DNA of 64,000 nucleotides from Streptomyces sp. col6 (GTDB lineage Bacteria > Actinomycetota > Actinomycetes > Streptomycetales > Streptomycetaceae), in assembly GCF_008042035.1 (NCBI RefSeq), contig NZ_RDBL01000013.1:592021-656020 (forward strand). The letters are read 5' to 3'. Within the stretch, counting starts at the first letter, position 1. Each line of letters starts with the position of its first letter. A model generated the notes under the pieces. It saw only the letters and a list, made by a program, of their open reading frames with translations, was not told the origin of the DNA and did no database searches. Positions 9,969 through 18,009 of the stretch are shown in pieces. Position numbers and translations under genes: made by a program.

Positions 9969-10874
9969 TCAGCGGGCTTCCGTCGTACGGGCCTCGGCCG
10001 CGACGGCGGCGGGCGAGCGGGTGAGGTAGTCGACGGCCTGGGCCGTGCTGCCCTCCTGGGAGGGGTGGTACGAACGGCTCAGATAGCGCGGGATCGACTT
10101 CAGCATGGCCGGGGTGCTGGGCAGGGTGCCGCGCCGGCCGCTGCGGTAGAACTGCCCGAAGGAAGCCTTGCCGTCCAGCAGGCTCGGGTCGTTCTCCATG
10201 AAGAAGCGGGCGCCGCGCTGCCAGAGGAAGGCCAGCGCGCTGAACGCCGTCGCCCAGGTCCGCACCCGCCGCCGGTAGCTGCCGTCGACATGCATGAACA
10301 CGTCGAAGGCGACCGAGCGGTGCTCGACCTCCTCGGCGCCGTGCCAGCGCAGCAGGTCCAGCATGGTCGGGTCGGCGCCGCGCCGGTCCAGCTCGTCGGC
10401 GTTGAGTATCCAGTCGCCGAGGAACGCGGTGTAGTGCTCGATCGCGGCTATCGTCGCCACCCGTTCCAGCAGCCACCACTTGCGCGCCCGGCCGGGCGGC
10501 AGGGTCCGGTCGCCGAGCAGCTTCTCGAAGAGCCAGTCGACCTGGGCGGTGTACGGCGTCGGGTCGAGCCCCAGGTCCTTCAGGTGCGGGAGCACGTCGT
10601 CGTGGGCCTGGGAGTGCATCGCCTCCTGGCCGATGAAGCCGATGACGTCCTGCCGCAGCTCCTCGTCCTGGATGTACGGGAGCACCTGGCGGTAGACGTG
10701 GATGAACCAGCGCTCCCCGGCCGGGAGCAGGAGGTGGAGCACATTGATGGTGTGCGTGGTGAACGGGTCGCCCGGCACCCAGTGCAAGGGGGTCCGGTCC
10801 CAGGCGAAGCTGACCCGCCGGGCCTTGAGGGGGATGTGCTCCGTTGCGACCGCTGCCGGCTGCGTGTTAGACAT
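9969..10874 (-). CDS. Metal-dependent hydrolase (PF10118-like)
   Basis: A 301-residue helical protein with His/Glu motifs that could bind two metals: FIGQEAMHSQAHDD, AIEHYTAFLGDW and WHGAEEVEHRSVAFDV. These match the PF10118 predicted metal-dependent hydrolase family. It is first of three co-oriented genes (hydrolase, ferredoxin reductase, TetR). The start MSNTQPAAV at 10874 is chosen over an upstream in-frame ATG because family homology begins shortly after it. The pairing with a [2Fe-2S] reductase suggests an oxygenase-like diiron enzyme acting on a lipid or aromatic, which is inference. Confidence 0.8.
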   Translation of the reverse strand: MSNTQPAAVATEHIPLKARRVSFAWDRTPLHWVPGDPFTTHTINVLHLLLPAGERWFIHVYRQVLPYIQDEELRQDVIGFIGQEAMHSQAHDDVLPHLKDLGLDPTPYTAQVDWLFEKLLGDRTLPPGRARKWWLLERVATIAAIEHYTAFLGDWILNADELDRRGADPTMLDLLRWHGAEEVEHRSVAFDVFMHVDGSYRRRVRTWATAFSALAFLWQRGARFFMENDPSLLDGKASFGQFYRSGRRGTLPSTPAMLKSIPRYLSRSYHPSQEGSTAQAVDYLTRSPAAVAAEARTTEAR

Positions 10875-10956
10875 GTTGTCAAAATACTGAGCGGTAGGCC
10901 CGGGGAACAGGGGTGTGCGCCGAATTCCCGTGCCCACCTGGTCGGGGAGCGGTGGT

Positions 10957-12882
10957 TCAGTGCAGCGCGGCCACCCGGCTGCCGTCCTTGAGCCGCCCGT
11001 CGAGCCGGGGCCGGGCGCCCTCGGCGGCGGGCACCGCGAGCAGCCGCCCCCGGGCACTGCCCGTCACCCCGCCCGACGTGGACAGCGACGCGAACTGCGT
11101 GCTGCCCGCCGCCAGTACGTACCACCGGCCGCCCGGCGACTTCCACAGCACGCCCGCCAGCGCTCGGGGCGTGCGCGCCCCGCACTCCGGCGAGTCCTCG
11201 GCGCGCGCCGCGACCGCCCCCGGCACCTGCGGACGCGCGGACGGCTCCTGGAACTGCGCGATGACCCGGCTCCCGGTGCCCCGCCAGGTCTCGGCCCGGG
11301 TGCACAGCCACTGTGCCGAGCCGTCGCCCTCCGGCAGCGGCTGGCGCGCGTACGCCCAGGAGTTCACCGACCGCACCCCGTGCGACCGGACCGCCGGGAG
11401 CAGGCACGCGGTCCGCGCCCAGCTCTCCCGTTCGGCCCGTCCGGCGACATCGTGCGGCGAACCGGGCGCGCCCGAGGTCAGCCGGGCCGGGGCCAGCTCC
11501 CCCAGGTCCGTGACCAGCCGCACCGCCTCGCCCCCGGACAGCTCGACGGCCGGCCAGGCCCGGCAGCCGGAGCCCGCCGCCGGGTCGGCCAGCGCGCCGG
11601 TCACCCCGTCGGGGGAGCGGGGGAGCGGACGCGGCGCCCGGTCCGGCGCGAGCAGGTCGCGCACCCGGACGCCCCGCACCCAGGGCGCCGTCAGATACCG
11701 CACCCCGTCCCGGGTGCGGCCCACGACCAGGGCGCCCGACGACGCCTCGTCCGCCCCGTCCACCCGGGCGAAGTCGAGCGCGGCGCCCAGCGAAGGGTCG
11801 GCGTTGCGCGGCTGGGCGTACCGCACGACGCGCAGTCCGTCGTGGAACAGCACCACCGCCGATTCGCCCACCTCGCCCGCGTACAGCAGCTGCGGCGCCC
11901 CCATGGGCGGGCCCACCGGTGTGCCCGGTGTCGCGGACGTCCGTACCCCGGCGCCCGGCCGGGCCCACACCTCCAGGGCCCGCCGCAGCAGCCGGGTGTC
12001 CTGGGTGCGGTCGCCGCGTGTGGGCCAGGCCGTGAAGTCCGTACGCGCCGAGTGCCGCCAGAAGCCGGCCGCGACCCTGTGCAACGCCCCCGGGTCCAGG
12101 GCCGCTTCGGACGCCGGGTTGCGCGCGTACAGCGGGGCGGACAACGACACGCGCCCCCAGCCGCCGCCGGGCATCCCGAGGAGCGCCCCGCACACCAGCA
12201 GCGCGGCGAAGGCCGCGAGCGCGGTCCGGGCCCGCCGGCGGCGCCGCGGCAGATCGGGCGGCCGGGCCTGGAGCGAGCAGGGGTCGAACTCCGGGGAGAC
12301 GAGGAGCGCGTGGCCGGCGGTGATCCCGTCGGCCTCCGTCAGGGCCGCGTGCGGATCGGCCACCCCGGCGGCGGCCAGCTCCCGCCGGACCTCCCCGTCC
12401 GCCAGCCCCTCCAGGCCGCGCAGGACGAACGCGGCGCGGGCGGGGGCGCCGGCCGCCGCCAGCTCCCGTTCGAGGGCGAGTGCACCGGCCCCGCCCGGAT
12501 GGGGGAGCAGACGCAGGCCCCAGGCCGACGGCAGGACGGGCGGCAGCCGGCGCGACCGGAGACGCAGCCTGCCGAGGCGCCCCGGTGCCAGGGCCCGGCG
12601 CAGCACCTGGCGGCGCACGTACGCGTATCCGGGGTCGGCGCTCTCGGTGCGGCCGGGGCGGCGGGGGAGCGGGACGGCGGCGGCTCCGGCGCGGTGGGCC
12701 GCCTGGAGGGAGCGCTGGGCGAGGGCGTGGGCGGCCAGCACGCGCCGGCCGCGGCTCACCGAGGGCGGCAGCAGGAGGTAGCCGATCCGCACCAGGCGCG
12801 GGTAGTGCTCGACGAGCGCGGCCTCGGCCTGTTCCACGTCGACCGGGGCGACGGCTGTCGGTAGCTCTGACGGTGGGCGCAC
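10957..12882 (-). CDS. Conserved hypothetical membrane-anchored protein
   Basis: 641 residues. The N-terminal third (EHYPRLVRIGYLLLPPSVSR) resembles the sigma-70-like helical region of Streptomyces regulatory membrane proteins. One membrane segment is predicted near residues 215-235 (TALAAFAALLVCGALLG). The remaining 400 residues would lie outside the membrane and contain no motif I recognise. The GTG start at 12882 has only a weak ribosome site. A lipid or protein partner cannot be proposed. It stands alone between two unrelated transcription units. Confidence 0.7.
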   Translation of the reverse strand: MRPPSELPTAVAPVDVEQAEAALVEHYPRLVRIGYLLLPPSVSRGRRVLAAHALAQRSLQAAHRAGAAAVPLPRRPGRTESADPGYAYVRRQVLRRALAPGRLGRLRLRSRRLPPVLPSAWGLRLLPHPGGAGALALERELAAAGAPARAAFVLRGLEGLADGEVRRELAAAGVADPHAALTEADGITAGHALLVSPEFDPCSLQARPPDLPRRRRRARTALAAFAALLVCGALLGMPGGGWGRVSLSAPLYARNPASEAALDPGALHRVAAGFWRHSARTDFTAWPTRGDRTQDTRLLRRALEVWARPGAGVRTSATPGTPVGPPMGAPQLLYAGEVGESAVVLFHDGLRVVRYAQPRNADPSLGAALDFARVDGADEASSGALVVGRTRDGVRYLTAPWVRGVRVRDLLAPDRAPRPLPRSPDGVTGALADPAAGSGCRAWPAVELSGGEAVRLVTDLGELAPARLTSGAPGSPHDVAGRAERESWARTACLLPAVRSHGVRSVNSWAYARQPLPEGDGSAQWLCTRAETWRGTGSRVIAQFQEPSARPQVPGAVAARAEDSPECGARTPRALAGVLWKSPGGRWYVLAAGSTQFASLSTSGGVTGSARGRLLAVPAAEGARPRLDGRLKDGSRVAALH

Positions 12883-12913
12883 ATTCAGCTGAACGAGCGA
12901 ATGGTGCGATGGT

Positions 12914-12948
12914 CACTCCGGGGCGCGTGCGCCGGGCGCCCCGGAGTG
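12914..12948. terminator. Terminator hairpin after the AhpD-like gene
   Basis: Perfect 13-base arms CACTCCGGGGCGC (12914-12926) and GCGCCCCGGAGTG (12936-12948) with a nine-base loop. It lies directly after the stop of the minus-strand AhpD-like gene. Confidence 0.75.
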
Positions 12949-12949
12949 G

Positions 12950-13495
12950 TCAGGCGAACCGGGCGAGCGGGCCGTCGACGGGGGCGTCCGTCATGCGGTT
13001 GGCGAGCGTGGACAGGGTGTAGGCGGCGATGCCGAGGGTCACCTCCAGCGCGTTGCGGGCGGTGTAGCCGTGCGCGGTGAACGCCCGCAGTGTCGCGTCG
13101 TCGACGGCCCCGTTCGCGGCGAGGACGGCCAGGGTGAACTGCCGCATGGCTTCGAGGCGTTCGTCGGGGAGCGGGGTGCTCTCGCGCAGGGCGGCGACGA
13201 GTGCGGGCTCGGCTTCGAGGGCGGTGAGGATTCCGGTGTGCATCGCCACGCAGACGTGGCAGCCGTTCCGGGTGGCCATGGTCATGCTCAGCACCTCGCG
13301 GGAGAGCTTGTCCAGGGTGGTGGACTCGAAGAGCGCGTTCATCTTCAGGAAGCCGCCCAGCACCTCGGGGGAGGTGGCCATCCGTCCGGCGGCGGCCGGC
13401 AGGAAGCCCTGCTTCCGTGCGATGGCCGACAGCCCGGGGCGGGCGGCGGCGGGGGCGGATTCGAGGGTGTGGTCGGGGAAGGCGGTCGTGGGCAT
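12950..13495 (-). CDS. Carboxymuconolactone decarboxylase / AhpD-like peroxidase
   Basis: 181 residues of the CMD/AhpD fold. The redox motif NGCHVCVAMHTG (Cys79, Cys82, His86) is intact, which favours an alkylhydroperoxidase-type thiol chemistry over lactone decarboxylation. ATG at 13495 is preceded by GAGAGG. The gene is divergent from a MarR regulator with a shared inverted-repeat operator, a common arrangement for peroxide- or thiol-responsive control. The substrate is not identifiable. Confidence 0.88.
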   Translation of the reverse strand: MPTTAFPDHTLESAPAAARPGLSAIARKQGFLPAAAGRMATSPEVLGGFLKMNALFESTTLDKLSREVLSMTMATRNGCHVCVAMHTGILTALEAEPALVAALRESTPLPDERLEAMRQFTLAVLAANGAVDDATLRAFTAHGYTARNALEVTLGIAAYTLSTLANRMTDAPVDGPLARFA

Positions 13496-13511
13496 GGTGG
13501 GCCTCTCGCGT

Positions 13512-13559
13512 AAACTCGACAACGTGATTGACGAAAACGTAAACCAGGTTGTCGAGTTT
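13512..13559. promoter_or_regulatory. Inverted-repeat operator between AhpD-like gene and MarR regulator
   Basis: Two 12-base arms, AAACTCGACAAC (13512-13523) and GTTGTCGAGTTT (13548-13559), are exact reverse complements separated by 24 bases. They sit between the divergent starts at 13495 and 13564. Binding by the adjacent MarR protein is the natural reading but is inferred. Confidence 0.75.
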
Positions 13560-13563
13560 CGCA

Positions 13564-14067
13564 ATGGCTGAGCGCGCGGGCGGGCGGGGAGGGGCGCGTC
13601 CCGAGGAGGCGGGCAGGGGCTTCGAGCTGCCCCTGCTGCTGTTCGCCGGCTTCCGCTCGGTCATCGACGCGCTCCATCGAGAGCTGGCCGAGCAGGGCCA
13701 CCCCGACATGCGGCCCGCGTACGGCTACGCCCTCCAGGCCGTGGGCGTCGAGGGGGCGACCGCCAGTGAGATCGGCCGCCGCCTCGACGTCTCCAAGCAG
13801 GCCGCCGGCAAGACCGTCGACAGGCTGGAGGGCCTGGGGTACGTGGAGCGCGCCGACGATCCGGACGACGGGCGCCGCAAGCTGGTCCGGCTGACCGCGC
13901 GGGGCGTCGACGTGCTCACGCGGTCCGCGGAGGGCTTCGACCGGCTGCGCGCCGAGTGGGTCCGGACCCTCGGGGCCGAGCGGGTCCGCGCCCTGGAGGC
14001 CGACCTGCGCGCGATGGCCCCGGACGGAGCCTTCCGGCTCGATGTCGCGGCCTGGTTCAACGGCTGA
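13564..14067 (+). CDS. MarR family transcriptional regulator
   Basis: 167 residues with a central winged helix (GATASEIGRRLDVSKQAAGK) and wing (RADDPDDGRRKLVRLT). ATG at 13564 is used because the alternative GTG at 13549 would lie inside the operator arm. It probably represses itself and the divergent AhpD-like gene. No Cys residue suitable for thiol sensing stands out, so a small-molecule ligand is possible. Confidence 0.87.
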   Translation: MAERAGGRGGARPEEAGRGFELPLLLFAGFRSVIDALHRELAEQGHPDMRPAYGYALQAVGVEGATASEIGRRLDVSKQAAGKTVDRLEGLGYVERADDPDDGRRKLVRLTARGVDVLTRSAEGFDRLRAEWVRTLGAERVRALEADLRAMAPDGAFRLDVAAWFNG

Positions 14068-14212
14068 GCGCAGTCCTGAGTACTTGGACTTCTCGGACGA
14101 GACATAGGACGTATCGAGTCCGAACCCTTTCCGGAAGTCTCACCGTGCGGCACCATGCACGCGTCGGCACCCAAGAGATCCGACCACTTGTGGTCGTGAA
14201 GGAGAGGGAACC

Positions 14213-15874
14213 ATGGCACGACGCACCCATGTGCTCAGCGCGCTCGCGCTGGCGGCCGCCGCCGCGCTCATCCCCGTCACCGCCACCGCGCAGCAGGCCG
14301 CACCCGGGCCGTCCGCCGCTGCGGGCGCGTGCCGCGGGCCCGTGAGACCCGCCTCGCAGATGACGGTCGAGGACTGCGACAGCCCCGCCCGGATCATCGA
14401 GAAGGCGGCGAACATCGTCCCCACCGCCGGCCAGCTCGCCTGGCAGCAGCGGGAGGTCACCGCCTTCACGCACTTCGGGATGAACACCTTCACCGGCCGC
14501 GAGTGGGGCTCCGGCACCGAGGACGAGAAGCTCTTCGCGCCCGCCGCCATCGACGCCGACCAGTGGATGCGCGCCTACAAGGCCGCCGGCGCCGAGCAGG
14601 TCATGCTCACCGTCAAGCACCACGACGGCTTCGTCCTCTACCCCAGCCGCTACACCGACCACTCGGTCGCCCTCAGCCCCGGCAGCCCCGACGTCGTCGC
14701 CGCCTATGTGAAGGCCGCCCGCAAGGCCGGGCTGAAGGTCGGCTTCTACCTCTCGCCCTCCGACGGCGCCGAACTCCCGCACGCCTGGCACGCCGAGTGG
14801 GTCGAGAAGATCCGCGCCAAGCAGGACGCCGGCCAGTCGCTGAGCCTGCCCGAGCGGATGGCCCTGGAGGACGGCGACCGCGCACCGGCCGGACAGGGCC
14901 GCTTCGGCAACGGCAGCCCGGTCACCGCGCGCACCATCCCCACCCTGGTCCCCGGCGACGACCGCGCCGCCCGCGTGAAGAGCGGCAAGCTGCCCACGTT
15001 CAAGGTCCGGGCCGACGACTACGACGCGTACTACCTCAACCAGCTCTACGAGATCTTCACGCAGTACGGACCCGTCGAGGAGCTGTGGCTCGACGGCGCC
15101 AACCCCTGGTCGGGCTCCGGCATCACGCAGAAGTACGACGTCAAGCAGTGGTTCGACATGGTCAAGGCGCTCTCGCCGGACACCGTCGTCTTCCAGGGCC
15201 CCCAGGGCGTGCGCTGGGTCGGCAACGAGAACGGCACCGCCCGCGAGACCGAGTGGAGTGTCACCCCGCACACCACCGACCCGTGGACCGGCCTCGGCTC
15301 GCTGCCCAACGACTCCACGGATCCCGACATCGGCTCCCGCGACCGGCTCCTCGAACCCGAGGTCAACTACCTCCAGTGGTACTCGGCCGAGGCGGACGTC
15401 TCCAACCGGCCCGGCTGGTTCTACCACCAGGACGAACAGCCCAAGACCGCAGCGCAGTTGATGAACCTGTACGAGAAGAGCGTCGGCCGCAACGCCTCGC
15501 TCCTGCTCAACGTGCCGCCCGCCCCCGACGGCCGGATCGCCGCCGAGGACGTCACGCAACTGACCGCTTTCGGCGCGGACGTGCGCCGGATCTACGGCAC
15601 CGACGTACGCGACCACGCCCAGGGCCCGTACACCTTCGACCGGGTCGCTGTCCGCGAGGACATCCGGCACGGCCAGCGGGTGGAGAAGTTCGCGGTCGAG
15701 GCCAGGGTCAACGGCGCCTGGCAGCGGATCGCCGAGGGCACCACCATCGGCCACGAACGCATCCTGCCGCTGCCCGAGGCCGTCACCGCGTCGGCGGTCC
15801 GCGTCAAGGTGCTGGAATCCCGGGCGAAGCCGCACCTGGGCGCCACCACCCTGCACCTGACCAGTAGGGGCTAG
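14213..15874 (+). CDS. Secreted alpha-L-fucosidase (GH29)
   Basis: 553 residues. A signal peptide spans about residues 1-27 (VLSALALAAAAALIPVTATA). The GH29 barrel shows TAFTHFGMNTF, LTVKHHDGFVLYPS and the nucleophile motif LWLDGAN (Asp294), and ends with a small beta-sandwich. It removes fucose from glycans outside the cell. ATG is preceded by GGAGAGG. It stands alone on the plus strand, and its stop overlaps the convergent response-regulator stop by four bases. Confidence 0.9.
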   Translation: MARRTHVLSALALAAAAALIPVTATAQQAAPGPSAAAGACRGPVRPASQMTVEDCDSPARIIEKAANIVPTAGQLAWQQREVTAFTHFGMNTFTGREWGSGTEDEKLFAPAAIDADQWMRAYKAAGAEQVMLTVKHHDGFVLYPSRYTDHSVALSPGSPDVVAAYVKAARKAGLKVGFYLSPSDGAELPHAWHAEWVEKIRAKQDAGQSLSLPERMALEDGDRAPAGQGRFGNGSPVTARTIPTLVPGDDRAARVKSGKLPTFKVRADDYDAYYLNQLYEIFTQYGPVEELWLDGANPWSGSGITQKYDVKQWFDMVKALSPDTVVFQGPQGVRWVGNENGTARETEWSVTPHTTDPWTGLGSLPNDSTDPDIGSRDRLLEPEVNYLQWYSAEADVSNRPGWFYHQDEQPKTAAQLMNLYEKSVGRNASLLLNVPPAPDGRIAAEDVTQLTAFGADVRRIYGTDVRDHAQGPYTFDRVAVREDIRHGQRVEKFAVEARVNGAWQRIAEGTTIGHERILPLPEAVTASAVRVKVLESRAKPHLGATTLHLTSRG

Positions 15875-16518
15875 CCCCGGTCCAGATACGCCAGTACGGC
15901 CAGAACGCGGCGGTTGTCGTCGTCGGAGGGCGGCAGGCTCAGCTTCCCGAAGATGTTCGAGGTGTGCTTGGCCACCGCCCGCTCCGTGATCACCATCTGC
16001 GAGGCGATCGCCGCGTTCGACCGGCCCTGGGCCATCAGCTCCATGACCTCTCGCTCGCGCGGTGTCAGCCCGCCCATCGGCTTGTCCTGCGAACGCCGCG
16101 TCAGCAGCTGCGAGATGACCTGCGGGTCCATCGCCGTCCCGCCCGCCGCCACCCGGCGTACCGCGTCGATGAACTGCTCCGCGTCGAAGACCCGGTCCTT
16201 GAGCAGATAGCCGATCCCGCCGTTGCCGTCCGCCAGCAGCTCGCGCGCGTACAACTGCTCGACATGCTGGGAGAGTACGAGGACCGGAAGGCCGGGCCGT
16301 GCCCGCCGGGCCGCCAGCGCGCACTGCAGCCCCTCGTCCGTGTGGGACGGCGGGAGCCGGACGTCGACGACGGCGACGTCCGGCTCCCGCTCGGCAAGGG
16401 CCTTGGTCAGTTCGGGCCCGGTCTCGACGGCCGCCGCGATCTCGAAGTCGTACGCCTCCAGCATCCGGACCAGGCCGTCGCGCAGCAGGAAGAGATCTTC
16501 GGCTAGGACAACTCGCAA
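15871..16518 (-). CDS. NarL/LuxR-type response regulator starting at TTG
   Basis: 215 residues. The receiver domain has the acceptor Asp52 in VAVVDVRLPP and the conserved Lys in LLKDRV. The C-terminal LuxR HTH contains LTPREREVMELMAQGRSN. The frame has no ATG or GTG near the family start. TTG at 16518 gives MRVVLAEDLF and sits five bases after GGAG, so it is chosen. The start lies 16 bases inside the kinase gene, which implies translational coupling to its partner kinase. Confidence 0.9.
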   Translation of the reverse strand: MRVVLAEDLFLLRDGLVRMLEAYDFEIAAAVETGPELTKALAEREPDVAVVDVRLPPSHTDEGLQCALAARRARPGLPVLVLSQHVEQLYARELLADGNGGIGYLLKDRVFDAEQFIDAVRRVAAGGTAMDPQVISQLLTRRSQDKPMGGLTPREREVMELMAQGRSNAAIASQMVITERAVAKHTSNIFGKLSLPPSDDDNRRVLAVLAYLDRG

Positions 16519-17771
16519 GGGATCTCCATGGTCACCATGGTGGGGCCGCCCGCAGGGCTGCTGACGGCCATGATGCCGTCGAATGTACCGAGCCGGCGTT
16601 CGATTCCGCTCAGGCCCGAGCCCGCCCCGACCGAGGCGCCGCCCCTGCCGTTGTCGGTGACCGAGAACTTGAGCGCCCGGTCGCTGTGGCGCAGGTCCAC
16701 CCAGATCCGGTCGGCCCCCGAGTGCTTCGCCGCGTTCGTCAGGGCCTCGCTGATCGCGAAGTACGCCGCCGACTCGACCGGCGCCTCGGCCCGCCCGTCC
16801 AGCTCCACGTCCACGTCGCACGGGATCGGCAGCCGCAGTGCCAGCGCCCTGACCGCGTCCCCGAGCCCGCGCTCGGCGAGCACCGGCGGGTGGATGCCCC
16901 GGACCAGGTCGCGCAGCTCCGTCAGCGCCTCGGCCGAGGACTCCCGGGCCATCGACAGCAGCTTCTTCGCCTGCGCCGGGTCCTTCTCGATCAGCGCCTC
17001 GACGGTGCCGAGGTTCATCCCCATGGCCACCAGCCGGGCCTGCGCCCCGTCGTGCAGATCCCGCTCGATGCGCCGCAGCTCGGAGGCGGCGGTGTCGACC
17101 GCCTCGTGCCGGGTCTCGGTCAACCGGTCGATGCGCAGGGCCAGTTCCTGCTCCTGGGTGGGGGCAAGGACCGACCGGGCGAGCACGAAGTGCGCCCGCA
17201 GCAGCCGTTCGCTCACCAGCACCCCGAAGGCGAAGAGCGCCAGGCCGAGCGCGGCGGCCATCAGCGCCGTCGCCTGGCTGTCGACCGGGACGAACCCGTA
17301 CCAGTACTGGTCGTTCCTGAACACCCGCCACAGGCCCGCCGCCAGGACGAACCCCTCCACCGGGTAGGCCATCAGCGCCGCCGCCAGTACGGCCACCACG
17401 TACCCGGCCGTCATGTCGGCCATCATCCAGCGCATGTCCCGCCAGGTCGCCGGGTCCTTCAGCATCAGCGTGGTCCGCTCCACCTGCCCGGTGAACCCGC
17501 TGCGCAGATCCTTCGGGAACGGCCGGTACGGGACCGGGATACGGACGTCCGACCAGGTGACCGCCAGCAGCCGGCGCTGGTTGGCGTGCTTGCGGACCGC
17601 CTGAAGGATGTACGGCGTGGTGATCAGGCCGATGCCCAGCGGGATCATGGCGATGGAGACCAGCGCCAGCACGAACAGCGTGCACGACCCGGCGATCGCG
17701 GCGATCGACAGCAGCAGCCCGCGCCACGCGGCCAGCAGCGCCGACCCGATCCGGCCCCGTATCGCGTCCAT
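16503..17771 (-). CDS. Membrane sensor histidine kinase (NarL-type partner)
   Basis: 422 residues. Four to six hydrophobic segments lie in residues 15-190 (for example LLSIAAIAGSCTLFVLALVS and ALMAAALGLALFAFGVLV), within a sensor domain typical of actinobacterial HisKA_3 kinases. The phosphorylated residue is His240 in ERDLHDGAQARL. The ATPase domain shows the N box EALTNAAKHS and the G box VTDNGRGG. It is transcribed ahead of and coupled to the response regulator, and diverges from the MMPL exporter, a likely target. The signal may be envelope or drug stress, which is inference. Confidence 0.9.
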   Translation of the reverse strand: MDAIRGRIGSALLAAWRGLLLSIAAIAGSCTLFVLALVSIAMIPLGIGLITTPYILQAVRKHANQRRLLAVTWSDVRIPVPYRPFPKDLRSGFTGQVERTTLMLKDPATWRDMRWMMADMTAGYVVAVLAAALMAYPVEGFVLAAGLWRVFRNDQYWYGFVPVDSQATALMAAALGLALFAFGVLVSERLLRAHFVLARSVLAPTQEQELALRIDRLTETRHEAVDTAASELRRIERDLHDGAQARLVAMGMNLGTVEALIEKDPAQAKKLLSMARESSAEALTELRDLVRGIHPPVLAERGLGDAVRALALRLPIPCDVDVELDGRAEAPVESAAYFAISEALTNAAKHSGADRIWVDLRHSDRALKFSVTDNGRGGASVGAGSGLSGIERRLGTFDGIMAVSSPAGGPTMVTMEIPCELS

Positions 17772-18009
17772 CCCGGTCCCTCATTCCCTCGCCGGGCCCT
17801 GTGCCGGACCCGTGTCGCACACAGTCTGACCCGCCGCACCCCGCGCACGTCAGCCGGTTCGCCACCCGGTGGGGGTGTACCCAGCACCACCCCGCCCCCT
17901 CGCCCTACGTGCCGCGCTACCGGGGGTTTCACCGGCTGGGGCGCCCGCCCCGGCGTTCCTAGATTCGAGGGGCATCGTCGGACTTCCACCAACAGGGGGC
18001 GAACCCGCC

